From contig NZ_JAPZBC010000001.1 in the NCBI RefSeq assembly GCF_027460265.1, positions 5,126,001-5,190,000 of the forward strand: a DNA stretch of 64,000 nt, written 5' to 3'. Below, piece after piece: positions 1-8,939 of the stretch. This stretch comes from Streptomyces sp. WMMC940 (GTDB lineage: Bacteria; Actinomycetota; Actinomycetes; Streptomycetales; Streptomycetaceae). The position numbers and the translations under genes are program-made. The notes beneath the pieces are model-generated. The model was not told where the DNA came from. It made no database searches and saw only the letters and a list, made by a program, of their open reading frames with translations. The first letter of the stretch is position 1, and each line of letters starts with the position of its first letter.

Positions 1-136
1 CAAGCGGAAGCTGCTGGAGAAGCAGAAGGAGGGCAAGAAGCGGATGAAGATGGTCGGCTCGGTGGAGGTGCCGCAGGAGGCGTTCATCGCCGTGCTGTCC
101 AGTGACGATTCCGCGGGCGGCAAGGCGAAGAAGTAG
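1..136 (+). CDS. lepA: Elongation factor 4 (LepA), C-terminal end only
   Basis: The window opens inside this gene; the last 45 codons are visible (frame from base 2, TAG at 134-136). The peptide is Lys/Arg-rich ([16 protein letters not shown]), followed by [12 protein letters not shown]. This matches the conserved C-terminal tail of LepA/EF4, the ribosome back-translocation GTPase. The GTPase domains lie off the left edge. A strong hairpin terminator follows. The identification rests on this short but distinctive tail. Confidence 0.85.
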   Translation, partial: KRKLLEKQKEGKKRMKMVGSVEVPQEAFIAVLSSDDSAGGKAKK

Positions 137-187
137 TCCGCGGGTCACGCGAACGCACCAGTCGTCCCCGTTCGCCTGCCGCGCCCC

Positions 188-220
188 ACAGGCCCGTGCG
201 CTCCCGGCGCACGGGCCTGT
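188..220 (+). terminator. lepA terminator hairpin
   Basis: Perfect 14-bp inverted repeat, ACAGGCCCGTGCGC (188-201) and its complement (207-220), with a 5-nt loop. It sits 50 bp after the lepA stop. No long U tract follows, as is usual for GC-rich actinobacterial terminators. Confidence 0.8.
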
Positions 221-374
221 TCGTTATCAAGCGGCAGCCCGCAGCCCCTTACGTGGCGCAGCGTGGCGCTCTACCCTGATCAGGCCCCGATGGTTACTCG
301 CGAGTTAAACAACTGTGACCAGTCGGGCAATCAGCCAGTCATGCAGCAATGCCGCAGCAGGCCCGGAGGATGTC

Positions 375-2264
375 GTGAGCGACACACAGAACCCGATCGA
401 GAACCGACCGCCCTCCGTGGCGACGCTCTTCGTCCAGCGCGTGGCGGCCACTCCCGACGCGGAGGCCTACCGCTACCCCGTCCCCGCCGCCTCCGGGCAG
501 GGGCCCGACGACTGGAAGTCGCTGAGCTGGCAGGAGGCCGCCGAGCGGGTCTACGCCATCGCGGCCGGACTGGTCGAACTGGGTGTGCGCGCCGAGGAGC
601 GGGTGGCTCTCGCCTCCTCCACCCGGGTCGAGTGGATCCTCGCGGACCTCGGCATCCTCTGCGCGGGCGCCGCCACGACGACGGTGTACCCGCAGACCAA
701 CGCGGAGGAGTCCGCGTACATCCTGGCCGACTCCGAGAGCAGGGTGCTGATCGCCGAGGACGCCGCGCAGGTGGCCAAGGCCCGTGAGCGGCGCTCCGAG
801 CTGCCCCATCTGAAGCATGTGATCGTGATCGACGAGGCGGGCGCCCAGCCGGCCGAGGGCGACCCCGACGGCTGGGTCCTGTCGCTCTCCGCCCTCGAGG
901 CGCGCGGTGCCGACTACCTCACCAAGAACCCCGCCGCGGTCAAGGAGCGGGTGGAGGCGATCACCTCCGACCAGCTCGCCACCCTCATCTACACCTCGGG
1001 CACCACGGGCCGCCCCAAGGGCGTCCGGCTGCCGCACGACAACTGGTCCTACATGGCCAAGGCGATCGCCTCGACCGGTCTCGTCACCCAGGAGGACGTG
1101 CAGTACCTGTGGCTGCCGCTCGCGCACGTCTTCGGCAAGGTGCTGACCTCCGGCCAGATCGAGGTCGGGCACGTCACCGCCGTCGACGGCCGGGTCGACA
1201 AGATCATCGAGAACCTCCCGGTGGTCCAGCCGACGTACATGGCGGCCGTGCCCCGCATCTTCGAGAAGGTCTACAACGGCGTGGCCGCCAAGGCACGGGC
1301 CGGGGGCGCGGCCAAGTACAAGATCTTCCAGTGGGCCGCCGGCGTCGCGCGCGCCTACGCCAAGGAGTCCCAGGACAACTACCGCCGCACCGGCACCGCC
1401 TCCGCCTCCTTCGGCCTCACCGCGAAGCACAAGGTCGCCGACGCGCTCGTCTACTCCAAGCTCCGCGAGGCCTTCGGCGGGCGGCTGCGCGCCGCCGTCT
1501 CCGGCTCCGCCGCCCTCTCGCCCGAGATCGGCTTCTTCTTCGCCGGTGCCGGCATCCACATCCTGGAGGGCTACGGCCTCACCGAGTCCAGCGCCGCCTC
1601 CTTCGTGAACCCCGGCGAGGCGTACCGCACCGGCACCGTCGGCAAGCCGCTGCCCGGCTGCGAGGTGCGCATCGCGGACGACGGCGAGATCCTGCTGCGC
1701 GGTCCCGGCATCATGGAGGGCTACCACGGACTGCCTGACAAGACCGCCGAGGTCCTGGAGTCCGACGGCTGGTTCCACACCGGCGACATCGGCGAGCTCT
1801 CCCCCGACGGCTACCTCAAGATCACGGACCGCAAGAAGGACCTGATCAAGACCTCCGGCGGCAAGTACATCGCGCCGGCCGAGGTCGAGGGTCAGTTCAA
1901 GGCGGTGTGCCCGTTCGTCTCGAACATCCTGGTGCACGGCGCCGACCGCAACTACTGCACGGCGCTCATCGCGCTCGACGAGGCCGCCATCCTCGGCTGG
2001 GCCGAGGAGAACGGCCTCGAGGGCAAGTCGTACGCTGAGGTCGTCGCCGCACCGCAGACCGAGCGGCTCGTCGACGGCTACGTGCAGCGGCTCAACGAAA
2101 CGCTCCAGCGCTGGCAGACCATCAAGAAGTTCCGCCTGCTGCCGCGCGACCTCGACATCGAGCACGGCGAGCTGACGCCGAGCCTGAAGCTGAAGCGCCC
2201 GGTGGTCGAGCGCGAGTACAAGGACCTCATCGAGGGCATGTACGAGGGCGCCCGCGAGGCGTGA
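375..2264 (+). CDS. Long-chain fatty acid-CoA ligase (AMP-forming)
   Basis: 629-aa ANL-superfamily enzyme that activates fatty acids to acyl-CoA via an acyl-adenylate. The AMP-binding P-loop (YTSGTTGRPKG) lies near residues 207-218, the EGYGLTESS motif near 400, and the C-terminal DRKKDLIKTSGGKYIAP hinge and catalytic-lysine region near 490. Length fits the FadD15/FACL-type subfamily. The GTG at 375 is chosen because GGAGGA (365-370) lies just upstream; an in-frame ATG at 315 would add 20 residues without a clear ribosome site. It is monocistronic, between two hairpin terminators. The chain-length preference cannot be read from the sequence. Confidence 0.92.
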   Translation: MSDTQNPIENRPPSVATLFVQRVAATPDAEAYRYPVPAASGQGPDDWKSLSWQEAAERVYAIAAGLVELGVRAEERVALASSTRVEWILADLGILCAGAATTTVYPQTNAEESAYILADSESRVLIAEDAAQVAKARERRSELPHLKHVIVIDEAGAQPAEGDPDGWVLSLSALEARGADYLTKNPAAVKERVEAITSDQLATLIYTSGTTGRPKGVRLPHDNWSYMAKAIASTGLVTQEDVQYLWLPLAHVFGKVLTSGQIEVGHVTAVDGRVDKIIENLPVVQPTYMAAVPRIFEKVYNGVAAKARAGGAAKYKIFQWAAGVARAYAKESQDNYRRTGTASASFGLTAKHKVADALVYSKLREAFGGRLRAAVSGSAALSPEIGFFFAGAGIHILEGYGLTESSAASFVNPGEAYRTGTVGKPLPGCEVRIADDGEILLRGPGIMEGYHGLPDKTAEVLESDGWFHTGDIGELSPDGYLKITDRKKDLIKTSGGKYIAPAEVEGQFKAVCPFVSNILVHGADRNYCTALIALDEAAILGWAEENGLEGKSYAEVVAAPQTERLVDGYVQRLNETLQRWQTIKKFRLLPRDLDIEHGELTPSLKLKRPVVEREYKDLIEGMYEGAREA

Positions 2265-2271
2265 CACCACC

Positions 2272-2316
2272 GCTCGGCGGCCCGTCGCCCGGCTGCGCCG
2301 CGACGGGCCGCCGAGC
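2272..2316 (+). terminator. Terminator of the acyl-CoA ligase gene
   Basis: Perfect 17-bp stem, GCTCGGCGGCCCGTCGC (2272-2288) pairing with 2300-2316, with an 11-nt loop. It begins 8 bp after the stop codon. Confidence 0.85.
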
Positions 2317-2609
2317 CGTTCCCGGACTTCACGGCGGCCCCGCGATCCGTCCACCGCCTGCTCACGATCCCGCCCGGCCTCCTTCCGTCCACCGCTCGTT
2401 GGTGGCTCCGCCCGGCCCTTCCGCACACCGCCTGCTCGCGACCGCTCCCAGCCCCCCGCTCCCCCGAACGGTCCCACTTCGGTGACTCCGCGCTTATGGG
2501 TGCGCCCGGTCTGTCACGCTGTCCCTGTCGTCCCTGCCCGGTGGGCGGTACGGCAGGGAAACAGAGCGCACAGACCGGGCAGCCAGACAGACCGGACAGG
2601 AGTCGCCGC

Positions 2610-4520
2610 GTGGGGTCCGTTCCGATGCAGCAGGAGACCACTCACCGTTCGGTGCAGCTGCTCCCGCGGCGTGGCGACGTACGCCCGGTGGCTCGCACCA
2701 GCCTGCCCGGGAACCCCCTCGCCGCGTCCGCCGCCCGCCGCTTCATCCGGGCCGCGCTGGCCGACTGGACCCGGCACGGGACGGTCACCACGCGCGGTAC
2801 GGACCGGCTCTCCGACGACGCCGTACTGGTCGTCAGCGAGCTCGCCACCAACGCCGTCGTCCACGCGGGAACCGGGGTCGAGGTGCTCGCCCGGCTCGAC
2901 CCGGCCACCGACGACGACCCGGCGGCCCTGGTGATCGAGGTCTCCGACCACCATCCGGCGCGGGCGGTGCGCGGCGACGGCCACGAGCAGGAGGGCGCGG
3001 ACCCGGGAGAACCGGATCACGGGCGCGGGCTCCACCTCGTCGCCACGCTCGCCGTGTCCTGGGGGATCACCTACCGGCCGGGCCGCAAGACGGTCTGGGC
3101 GCGCCTGCCGCTCGACGGCTTCGACGGCGCGGCCCTCGCCGCCCAGGGCGGCGAGGCCCCCCGGAAGCGCGGGGTCCGGGCGGCCGAGATCCTCGCCCCC
3201 TCCCCGCGCAGAAGCGTCCGCGACGACCGCGAGTGGGTCGGCCGCGGCGCGCTCTCCTTCCTCGCCGAGGCGTCCGACCTGCTCGCCGGGCAGCTCGACG
3301 AGGACATGGTCGCCGCCCTCGCCGGACAGCTGCTGGTGCCCAGGCTCGCCGACTGGTGCGCGGTCTGGCTGGACGGCGAGACGGGCCCGGCGCCCCGCCC
3401 CGCCCGGGTCTGGCACGCCGACGAGTCCGCCATCGAGGGCCTGCGCGAGGCACTGGCCGGGGGCCCGCCCCGGTTACCGGGAGAGCCGCGAGGGACCGCC
3501 GTACCGGTCCCGGCCGCCTGGCCGCCCGCCGGCGCGGGCAGTGCGGTCGCGTTCCGGCTGACCGTCGGCGCACGGCCGCTCGGCACCCTGCTGCTCGGCC
3601 GCGAGGCACCACCGGGCGTCCCCGACGAGGCCATCGCGCTGCTGGAGGACTTCGCCCGCCGCGTCGGCCTCGCGATCGGCGCGGCCCGCCAGTACACCCG
3701 GCAGGCCACGATCAGCCGGGTCCTGCAGCGCGGCCTCCTGCCCGCCCAGGTCGCCCGCATCCCCGGCGTCGACAGTTCCCTGGTGTACGAGCCGAGCGAC
3801 GAGGGTCTGGCCGGGGGCGACTTCTACGACATCTTCCCGGCGGGCAGCGGCGGGCGCTGGTGCTTCATGCTCGGCGACGTCCAGGGCAGCGGGCCGGAGG
3901 CCGCCGTCGTGACCGGCCTCGCCCGGCCCTGGCTGCGGCTGCTCGCCCGCGAGGGCTACCAGGTCGCAGGCGTCCTCGACCGGCTGAACGGCCTGCTCCT
4001 CGACGACGCGCTGGAGGCGGCCGAGGCGGCGGCGCTGATGGCGGCCCGGCCCGCGTTGGCCGGTACGGCGGATGCCGGCTCCGCGACCGGCCACGAGGGC
4101 CCCCAGTCCCGGTTCCTGTCGCTGCTCTACGGCGAGCTGACACCGCTGCCGGGGGGCGGAGTCCGCTGCGCCCTCGCCTGCGCCGGCCACCCCCTTCCCC
4201 TGCTGCTGCGCCCCGACGGCACCGTCCGCCCCGCCGCCGCGTCGCAGCTCCTCCTCGGCGTGGTCGAGGACGTCGCGTACGAGAGCCAGACCTTCGAGCT
4301 GATGCCCGGCGACACTCTGCTGTGCGTCACCGACGGGGTCACGGAACGACGGTCCGGGCAGCGGATGTTCGACGACGCGGACGGGCTCGCCCAGGCGCTC
4401 GCCGGCTGCACCGGTCTCACCGCCGAGGGAGTGGCGGACCGGATACGCCGGGCGGTGCACACGTTCGCGGAGGCCCCGCCCGACGACGACCTCGCGCTGC
4501 TGGTGCTCCAGGCCCGCTGA
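2610..4520 (+). CDS. SpoIIE-family PP2C phosphatase with N-terminal HATPase (anti-sigma kinase-like) domain
   Basis: About 636 aa. Residues ~30-170 form an RsbW/SpoIIAB-like HATPase domain (N box SELATNAVVHAG; G box GRGLHLVATLAVSW). Residues ~205-365 look like a GAF-type sensory region. Residues ~370-636 are a SpoIIE phosphatase with the metal-binding pieces GGDFYD, GDVQGSG, VTDGVTE and DDDLALLVL. This architecture is common in Streptomyces and is expected to control anti-anti-sigma factor phosphorylation by stress-signalled kinase/phosphatase switching. The GTG at 2610 follows AGGAG (2598-2602) by 7 nt; an ATG at 2625 is the alternative. The signal and cognate sigma factor are unknown. Confidence 0.88.
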   Translation: MGSVPMQQETTHRSVQLLPRRGDVRPVARTSLPGNPLAASAARRFIRAALADWTRHGTVTTRGTDRLSDDAVLVVSELATNAVVHAGTGVEVLARLDPATDDDPAALVIEVSDHHPARAVRGDGHEQEGADPGEPDHGRGLHLVATLAVSWGITYRPGRKTVWARLPLDGFDGAALAAQGGEAPRKRGVRAAEILAPSPRRSVRDDREWVGRGALSFLAEASDLLAGQLDEDMVAALAGQLLVPRLADWCAVWLDGETGPAPRPARVWHADESAIEGLREALAGGPPRLPGEPRGTAVPVPAAWPPAGAGSAVAFRLTVGARPLGTLLLGREAPPGVPDEAIALLEDFARRVGLAIGAARQYTRQATISRVLQRGLLPAQVARIPGVDSSLVYEPSDEGLAGGDFYDIFPAGSGGRWCFMLGDVQGSGPEAAVVTGLARPWLRLLAREGYQVAGVLDRLNGLLLDDALEAAEAAALMAARPALAGTADAGSATGHEGPQSRFLSLLYGELTPLPGGGVRCALACAGHPLPLLLRPDGTVRPAAASQLLLGVVEDVAYESQTFELMPGDTLLCVTDGVTERRSGQRMFDDADGLAQALAGCTGLTAEGVADRIRRAVHTFAEAPPDDDLALLVLQAR

Positions 4521-4626
4521 CCCCCCGGCCCGCTGATCCCCCGGCCCGTCGATCCTCGGGCCGCGGGCCGGACGGGCGTCGCCCGCCGTCGTCGGGGCAC
4601 CGCGCGCGTACCGGACAATGGGATGC

Positions 4627-5859
4627 ATGCCTTCCGCACTGCCTGATGGTGAGCCCATGCCCGTCGACGGGGCGCTGCCCCCGCACGCCCTCGCGGGCGC
4701 GGCCGGCCGGCCCCTCGGGTTCTATCTGCACGTTCCGTACTGCGCCACGCGCTGCGGCTACTGCGACTTCAACACGTACACGGCGAGCGAGCTGCGCGGC
4801 ACCGGCGGTGTCCTGGCCTCCCGCGACAACTACGCGGACACCCTCGTCGAGGAGATCCGGCTCGCCCGCAAGGTCCTCGGCGACGACCCGAGGCAGGTCA
4901 GGACCGTGTTCGTGGGCGGCGGGACCCCCACGCTGCTGCCCGCCGACGATCTCGTCCGGATGCTGGGCGCCGTCCGCGAGGAGTTCGGCCTCGCCGACGA
5001 CGCGGAGATCACCACGGAGGCCAACCCGGAGTCCGTCGACCCGGCCTACCTGGCGGAGCTGCGTGCCGGCGGCTTCAACCGGGTGTCCTTCGGCATGCAG
5101 AGCGCCCGGCGGCACGTGCTGAAGGTGCTCGACCGCACCCACACGCCCGGTCGGCCCGAGGCCTGTGTCGCGGAGGCCCGGGCGGCGGGTTTCGAGCACG
5201 TGAACCTCGACCTCATCTACGGCACGCCCGGCGAGAGCGACGACGACTGGCGCGCCTCTCTCGACGCGGCCATCGGCGCAGGCCCCGACCATGTGAGCGC
5301 GTACGCCCTGATCGTGGAGGAGGGCACCCAGCTGGCCCGCCGGATCCGGCGGGGCGAGGTGCCGATGACGGACGACGACGTCCACGCCGACCGCTATCTG
5401 ATCGCCGACGAGGTCCTGGCCGGCGCCGGGTACGAGTGGTACGAGGTCTCCAACTGGGCCGGCTCGGAGTCCGGGCGCTGTCTGCACAACGAGCTGTACT
5501 GGCGCGGCGCCGACTGGTGGGGCGCGGGGCCGGGTGCCCACAGCCACGTCGGCGGGGTGCGGTGGTGGAACGTCAAGCACCCCGGCGCGTACGCGGCGGC
5601 GCTGGCGGAGGGCCGTTCGCCCGGCGCCGGGCGCGAGGTCCTGCCGGGCGAGGACCGGCGGGTGGAGCGGGTGCTCCTCGAACTGCGGCTGCGCGAGGGC
5701 TGCCCGCTGGACCTGCTCCGGCCGCAGGGCCTGGCGGCCTCTCGCCGGGCCCTGGAGGACGGCCTGCTGGAGCCGGGGCCGTACGAGGCGGGCCGGGCGG
5801 TGCTCACGCTGCGCGGCCGGCTCCTGGCGGACGCGGTGGTCCGGGACCTGGTGGACTGA
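4627..5859 (+). CDS. hemW: HemW, radical-SAM heme chaperone (coproporphyrinogen oxidase-like)
   Basis: About 410-aa radical-SAM protein. The 4Fe-4S/SAM motif CATRCGYC places cysteines at residues 39, 43 and 46 right after the FYLHVPY strand. VFVGGGTPTLL and NPESV follow, with the HemN-type C-terminal domain at the end. HemW proteins bind heme and have often been annotated as oxygen-independent coproporphyrinogen III oxidase. The extra N-terminal residues and missing fourth cysteine of HemN favour HemW. ATGs at 4618 and 4627 are both possible. The position between core genes, upstream of hrcA, matches the usual actinobacterial order. Confidence 0.9.
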   Translation: MPSALPDGEPMPVDGALPPHALAGAAGRPLGFYLHVPYCATRCGYCDFNTYTASELRGTGGVLASRDNYADTLVEEIRLARKVLGDDPRQVRTVFVGGGTPTLLPADDLVRMLGAVREEFGLADDAEITTEANPESVDPAYLAELRAGGFNRVSFGMQSARRHVLKVLDRTHTPGRPEACVAEARAAGFEHVNLDLIYGTPGESDDDWRASLDAAIGAGPDHVSAYALIVEEGTQLARRIRRGEVPMTDDDVHADRYLIADEVLAGAGYEWYEVSNWAGSESGRCLHNELYWRGADWWGAGPGAHSHVGGVRWWNVKHPGAYAAALAEGRSPGAGREVLPGEDRRVERVLLELRLREGCPLDLLRPQGLAASRRALEDGLLEPGPYEAGRAVLTLRGRLLADAVVRDLVD

Positions 5860-6182
5860 CCGGCCCGCCCCGCTACCGGCCACGGCCCCGCACGGTCCCG
5901 ACCCGGGGCACGCCCCGGTCCCGCCCAAGGCCCCGCCCTGGTCCCGCCCCGCCTCGGCCTGCGTCCCGGCCCCGGCCGGTTCCCGCCGCGTTCCCGGCCC
6001 GGCATGGCCTCGGCCCGCACCGGCGTACGTCCCGACCATGGCCCCGGTACCGGCCTGCGTCCCGGGCCCGCCCCCCACGGCCCGATCCCGCCGCGGTCCC
6101 GGCCCGCCTCGGCCTGCGTCCCCGCCTGCGTCCCCGCCCGGCCCCGGTACCGTGTCCGGCCCCGGTACCGTGTCCGGGCTCC
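5860..6182. repeat. GC-rich intergenic spacer built from imperfect short direct repeats
   Basis: A 320-bp spacer between convergent hemW and the DUF3097 gene. It is almost entirely C/G and is made of recurring phrases such as CCTCGGCCTGCGTCCC (about 5955 and 6109), GCCTGCGTCCC and, at its right end, two adjacent copies of an 18-bp unit GGCCCCGGTACCGTGTCC (about 6142-6178). It lacks convincing coding potential on either strand. It may act as a convergent transcription-end zone, but that is inference. Confidence 0.6.
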
Positions 6183-6983
6183 TCAGGCCGTGACGAAGTC
6201 GATCAGTTCCTCGACCCGCCCCAGCAGCGCCGGTTCCAGGTCCTTGTAGCTGTTCACCCGCGACAGGACGTGCTGCCAGGCCGCTCCCGTGTTCGGCGGC
6301 CAGCCGAGCGCCCGGCAGACACCCGTCTTCCAGTCCTGCCCCCGCGGCACCGACGGCCAGGCGGGGATGCCCAGCGACGACGGTTTCACCGCCTCCCACA
6401 CGTCGATGTACGGGTGGCCGACCACCAGGACGTGCGGGTCCGTCACCGACTCCGCGATGCGGGACTCCTTGGAACCCGGCACCAGATGGTCCACGAGCAC
6501 GCCCAGCCTGGCGTCTGCGGCCGGGGCGAACTCGGCGACGACGGCGGGCAGATCGTCGACGCCCTCCAGGTACTCGACGACCACGCCCTCGATGCGCAGG
6601 TCGTCGCCCCAGACCTTCTCCACCAGCTCCGCGTCGTGGCGGCCCTCCACGTAGATGCGGCCCGCGCGGGCGACCCGGGCGCGGGCGCCGGGCACCGCGA
6701 CCGATCCGGAGGCCGTGCGGGTGGGCCGCGCGGGCGCTCCGGACGAGGGCCGCACGAGGGTGACCGCCCTGCCCTCCAGCAGGAAGCCCCGCGGCTCCAT
6801 CGGGAACACCCGGTGCTTGCCGAAGCGGTCCTCCAGCGTCACCGTCGCCGCCTCGCACCGGATCACCGCACCGCAGAAGCCCGTGGAGACCTCCTCGACC
6901 ACCAGGTCGGGTTCGGCGGGGACCTCCGGAACGGGAGCGGACCGCTTCCACGGGGGTGTCAGACCGGGACTGTAGCTGCGCAT
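6183..6983 (-). CDS. DUF3097 family protein
   Basis: About 266 aa starting MRSYSPGLTPPW. This actinobacteria-restricted family has no assigned biochemical function. The central part contains RIYVEGRHDAELVEKVWGDD followed by VVEYLEGVDDL. This resembles a TOPRIM-like fold (acidic E...DxD arrangement) and the VVGHPYIDVW segment later, so a nucleic-acid role is possible but unproven. The start at 6983 is preferred because the 20 codons upstream overlap a tandem repeat and the neighbouring gene end. It runs in the same direction as the downstream-coded MBL protein gene (7012-7734), which probably shares its transcript. Confidence 0.85.
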   Translation of the reverse strand: MRSYSPGLTPPWKRSAPVPEVPAEPDLVVEEVSTGFCGAVIRCEAATVTLEDRFGKHRVFPMEPRGFLLEGRAVTLVRPSSGAPARPTRTASGSVAVPGARARVARAGRIYVEGRHDAELVEKVWGDDLRIEGVVVEYLEGVDDLPAVVAEFAPAADARLGVLVDHLVPGSKESRIAESVTDPHVLVVGHPYIDVWEAVKPSSLGIPAWPSVPRGQDWKTGVCRALGWPPNTGAAWQHVLSRVNSYKDLEPALLGRVEELIDFVTA

Positions 6984-6991
6984 CCGCCAGA

Positions 6992-7027
6992 CGCTACGAC
7001 ACCCCGAACCGCTACGACACCCCGAAC
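6992..7027. repeat. Exact 18-bp tandem duplication at a gene 3' end
   Basis: CGCTACGACACCCCGAAC occurs twice head to tail (6992-7009 and 7010-7027). The second copy contains the end of the MBL-fold gene, including its stop codon (7012-7014). Its duplicate lies between that stop and the next start. Confidence 0.9.
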
Positions 7028-7734
7028 CGCCGCGCCAGTTCATCGCGTTGGGCGCGTACGAACGCGGCGTCCACCGCCGCCCCGTGCCCCGGCACGTACA
7101 ACGCGTCCTCCCCGCCCAGCGCGAGCAGCCGGTCCAGCGCCGCCGGCCAGCGGGACGGGATGGCGTCCGGCCCGGCCTGCGGGTCGCCGGACTCCTCCAC
7201 CAGGTCGCCGCAGAAGACGACCTCGCGGTCGCCGGGCACCAGCAGCACCAGGTCGTGACGGCTGTGGCCCGGCCCGACGTTCGCCAGCATCACCTGGCGG
7301 CCGCCGAGGTCGAGCGTCCACTCTCCGGAGACGACGTGCCGCGGGACGACCAGGGCCTCGGTGGCCCGGGCCGCGTCCTCCGGCGGCATGCCGTGACGGA
7401 TCGCGTCGTCGCGCAGCACGGCCCGGTCCCGGACCAGGAGGCTGTCGACGCCGACCGCGCCGTACACCTCGGCCCCGGGGAAGGCGGCCGTGCCGAGCAC
7501 ATGGTCGAAATGGGGATGGCTGAGCGCGATATGCGTCACACGCCGGCCGCCGAGGAGGGACTCGGCCTGGGTCCGGAGCTCCGCCCCCTCGCGGAGCGTC
7601 GAGCCCGTGTCGTACAGGAGCACCGCACTCTCGCCGGCCACCAGGCCCACCGTCGCGTCCCAGCCGGGCAGGCGCCGCCGCCCGACGCCGCCGGCGAGCC
7701 GTTCCCAGCCGAAGTCTTCCCAACGGACGTCCAT
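7012..7734 (-). CDS. MBL-fold metallo-hydrolase
   Basis: 240-aa single-domain metallo-beta-lactamase-fold enzyme. The dinuclear metal motif HPHFDH is at residues 73-78, a further ligand region GPGHSRHDLVL is near 170, GDLVEES provides the bridging aspartate and YVPGHG the C-terminal histidine. It resembles the cytoplasmic hydrolases of the glyoxalase II/quorum-lactonase type, but the substrate cannot be inferred. No signal peptide is visible. It is the first gene of a likely two-gene unit with the DUF3097 gene and is divergent from hrcA. Confidence 0.85.
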   Translation of the reverse strand: MDVRWEDFGWERLAGGVGRRRLPGWDATVGLVAGESAVLLYDTGSTLREGAELRTQAESLLGGRRVTHIALSHPHFDHVLGTAAFPGAEVYGAVGVDSLLVRDRAVLRDDAIRHGMPPEDAARATEALVVPRHVVSGEWTLDLGGRQVMLANVGPGHSRHDLVLLVPGDREVVFCGDLVEESGDPQAGPDAIPSRWPAALDRLLALGGEDALYVPGHGAAVDAAFVRAQRDELARRFGVS

Positions 7735-7849
7735 ACGGCGACGCTATCCCGGAGCGACCAGCGGCGTCATGGCTCGTCGTGACGGGGTAGGGTGCCCGGC
7801 CGCCCTTGCTAGGGACGTACCTCCCGGCCGTACACTGGGCCCGGGAAAA

Positions 7850-7876
7850 CTGGCACTCAGCGAGGCCGAGTGCCAG
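7850..7876. promoter_or_regulatory. CIRCE operator of the hrcA-dnaJ operon
   Basis: Inverted repeat CTGGCACTC - 9 nt - GAGTGCCAG, matching the CIRCE core (GCACTC-N9-GAGTGC) recognised by HrcA. It lies 46 bp upstream of the hrcA start, as expected for autoregulated heat-shock control. A possible promoter (TTGCTA near 7806, TACACT near 7831) is immediately upstream with a long spacer, so the -35/-10 call is weak. Confidence 0.9.
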
Positions 7877-7922
7877 ACCAGGGCCGAAGGACGCCGAGGA
7901 ACCACAGCTGGAGGTGTGCGCC

Positions 7923-8939
7923 ATGCTCAGCGAACGCAGACTCGAGGTGCTGCGCGCCATCGTCCAGGACTACGTGGGCACCGAGGAGCCCGTGGGCTCC
8001 AAGGCCCTCACCGAGCGGCACAGGCTCGGGGTCTCGCCGGCGACCGTGCGCAACGACATGGCGGTGCTGGAGGAGGAGGGCTTCATCGCCCAGCCCCACA
8101 CCAGCGCCGGCCGCATTCCCACGGACAAGGGCTACCGCCTGTTCGTGGACAGGCTCGCGGGCGTCAAGCCGCTGTCGTCCCCGGAGCGCCGGGCGATCCA
8201 GAACTTCCTCGAGGGCGCGGTCGACCTCGACGACGTCGTCGCCCGCACGGTGCGGCTGCTGGCGCAGCTGACCCGGCAGGTCGCCGTCGTCCAGTACCCG
8301 TCGCTCACCCGCTCCACCGTGCGGCACGTGGAGCTTCTGGCGCTCGCCCCGGCCCGGCTGATGCTGGTGCTGATCACGGACACCGGACGGGTCGAGCAGC
8401 GGCACGTCGACTGCCCCGCGCCGTTCTCCGACACGTCGCTCGCCGACCTGCGGGCCCGGCTCAACAGCCGCGTGGTCGGACGGCGGTTCACCGATGTGCC
8501 GCAACTGGTGCAGGACCTTCCGGAGTCCTTCGACCTGGAGGACCGCGCCACGGTCTCCACCGTGCTCTCGACCCTCCTCGAGACACTGGTCGAGGACACC
8601 GAGGAACGGCTGATGATCGGCGGCACCGCCAATCTGACGCGCTTCGCGCACGACTTCCCCCTCACCATCCGGCCCGTGCTGGAGGCGCTGGAGGAGCAGG
8701 TCGTGCTGCTGAAGCTGCTCGGTGAGGCCAAGGACTCGGGCATGACCGTACGGATCGGGCACGAGAACCTCCATGAGGGACTCACTTCCACATCCGTCGT
8801 CGCGGTCGGCTACGGTTCGGGCGACGAGGCAGTCGCCAAACTCGGCGTGGTCGGACCGACCCGCATGGACTACCCCGGAACGATGGGAGCGGTACGCGCA
8901 GTGGCACGTTACGTCGGACAGATCCTGGCGGAGTCGTAA
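7923..8939 (+). CDS. hrcA: Heat-inducible transcription repressor HrcA
   Basis: 338 aa. The N-terminal winged helix ([17 protein letters not shown]...GSKAL...[14 protein letters not shown]) is followed by the conserved [20 protein letters not shown] block and a GAF-like dimerisation domain. HrcA represses class I heat-shock genes by binding CIRCE, and a CIRCE site is present just upstream. The ATG at 7923 follows a GGAGGT ribosome site. It directly abuts dnaJ with no spacer. Confidence 0.96.
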   Translation: MLSERRLEVLRAIVQDYVGTEEPVGSKALTERHRLGVSPATVRNDMAVLEEEGFIAQPHTSAGRIPTDKGYRLFVDRLAGVKPLSSPERRAIQNFLEGAVDLDDVVARTVRLLAQLTRQVAVVQYPSLTRSTVRHVELLALAPARLMLVLITDTGRVEQRHVDCPAPFSDTSLADLRARLNSRVVGRRFTDVPQLVQDLPESFDLEDRATVSTVLSTLLETLVEDTEERLMIGGTANLTRFAHDFPLTIRPVLEALEEQVVLLKLLGEAKDSGMTVRIGHENLHEGLTSTSVVAVGYGSGDEAVAKLGVVGPTRMDYPGTMGAVRAVARYVGQILAES

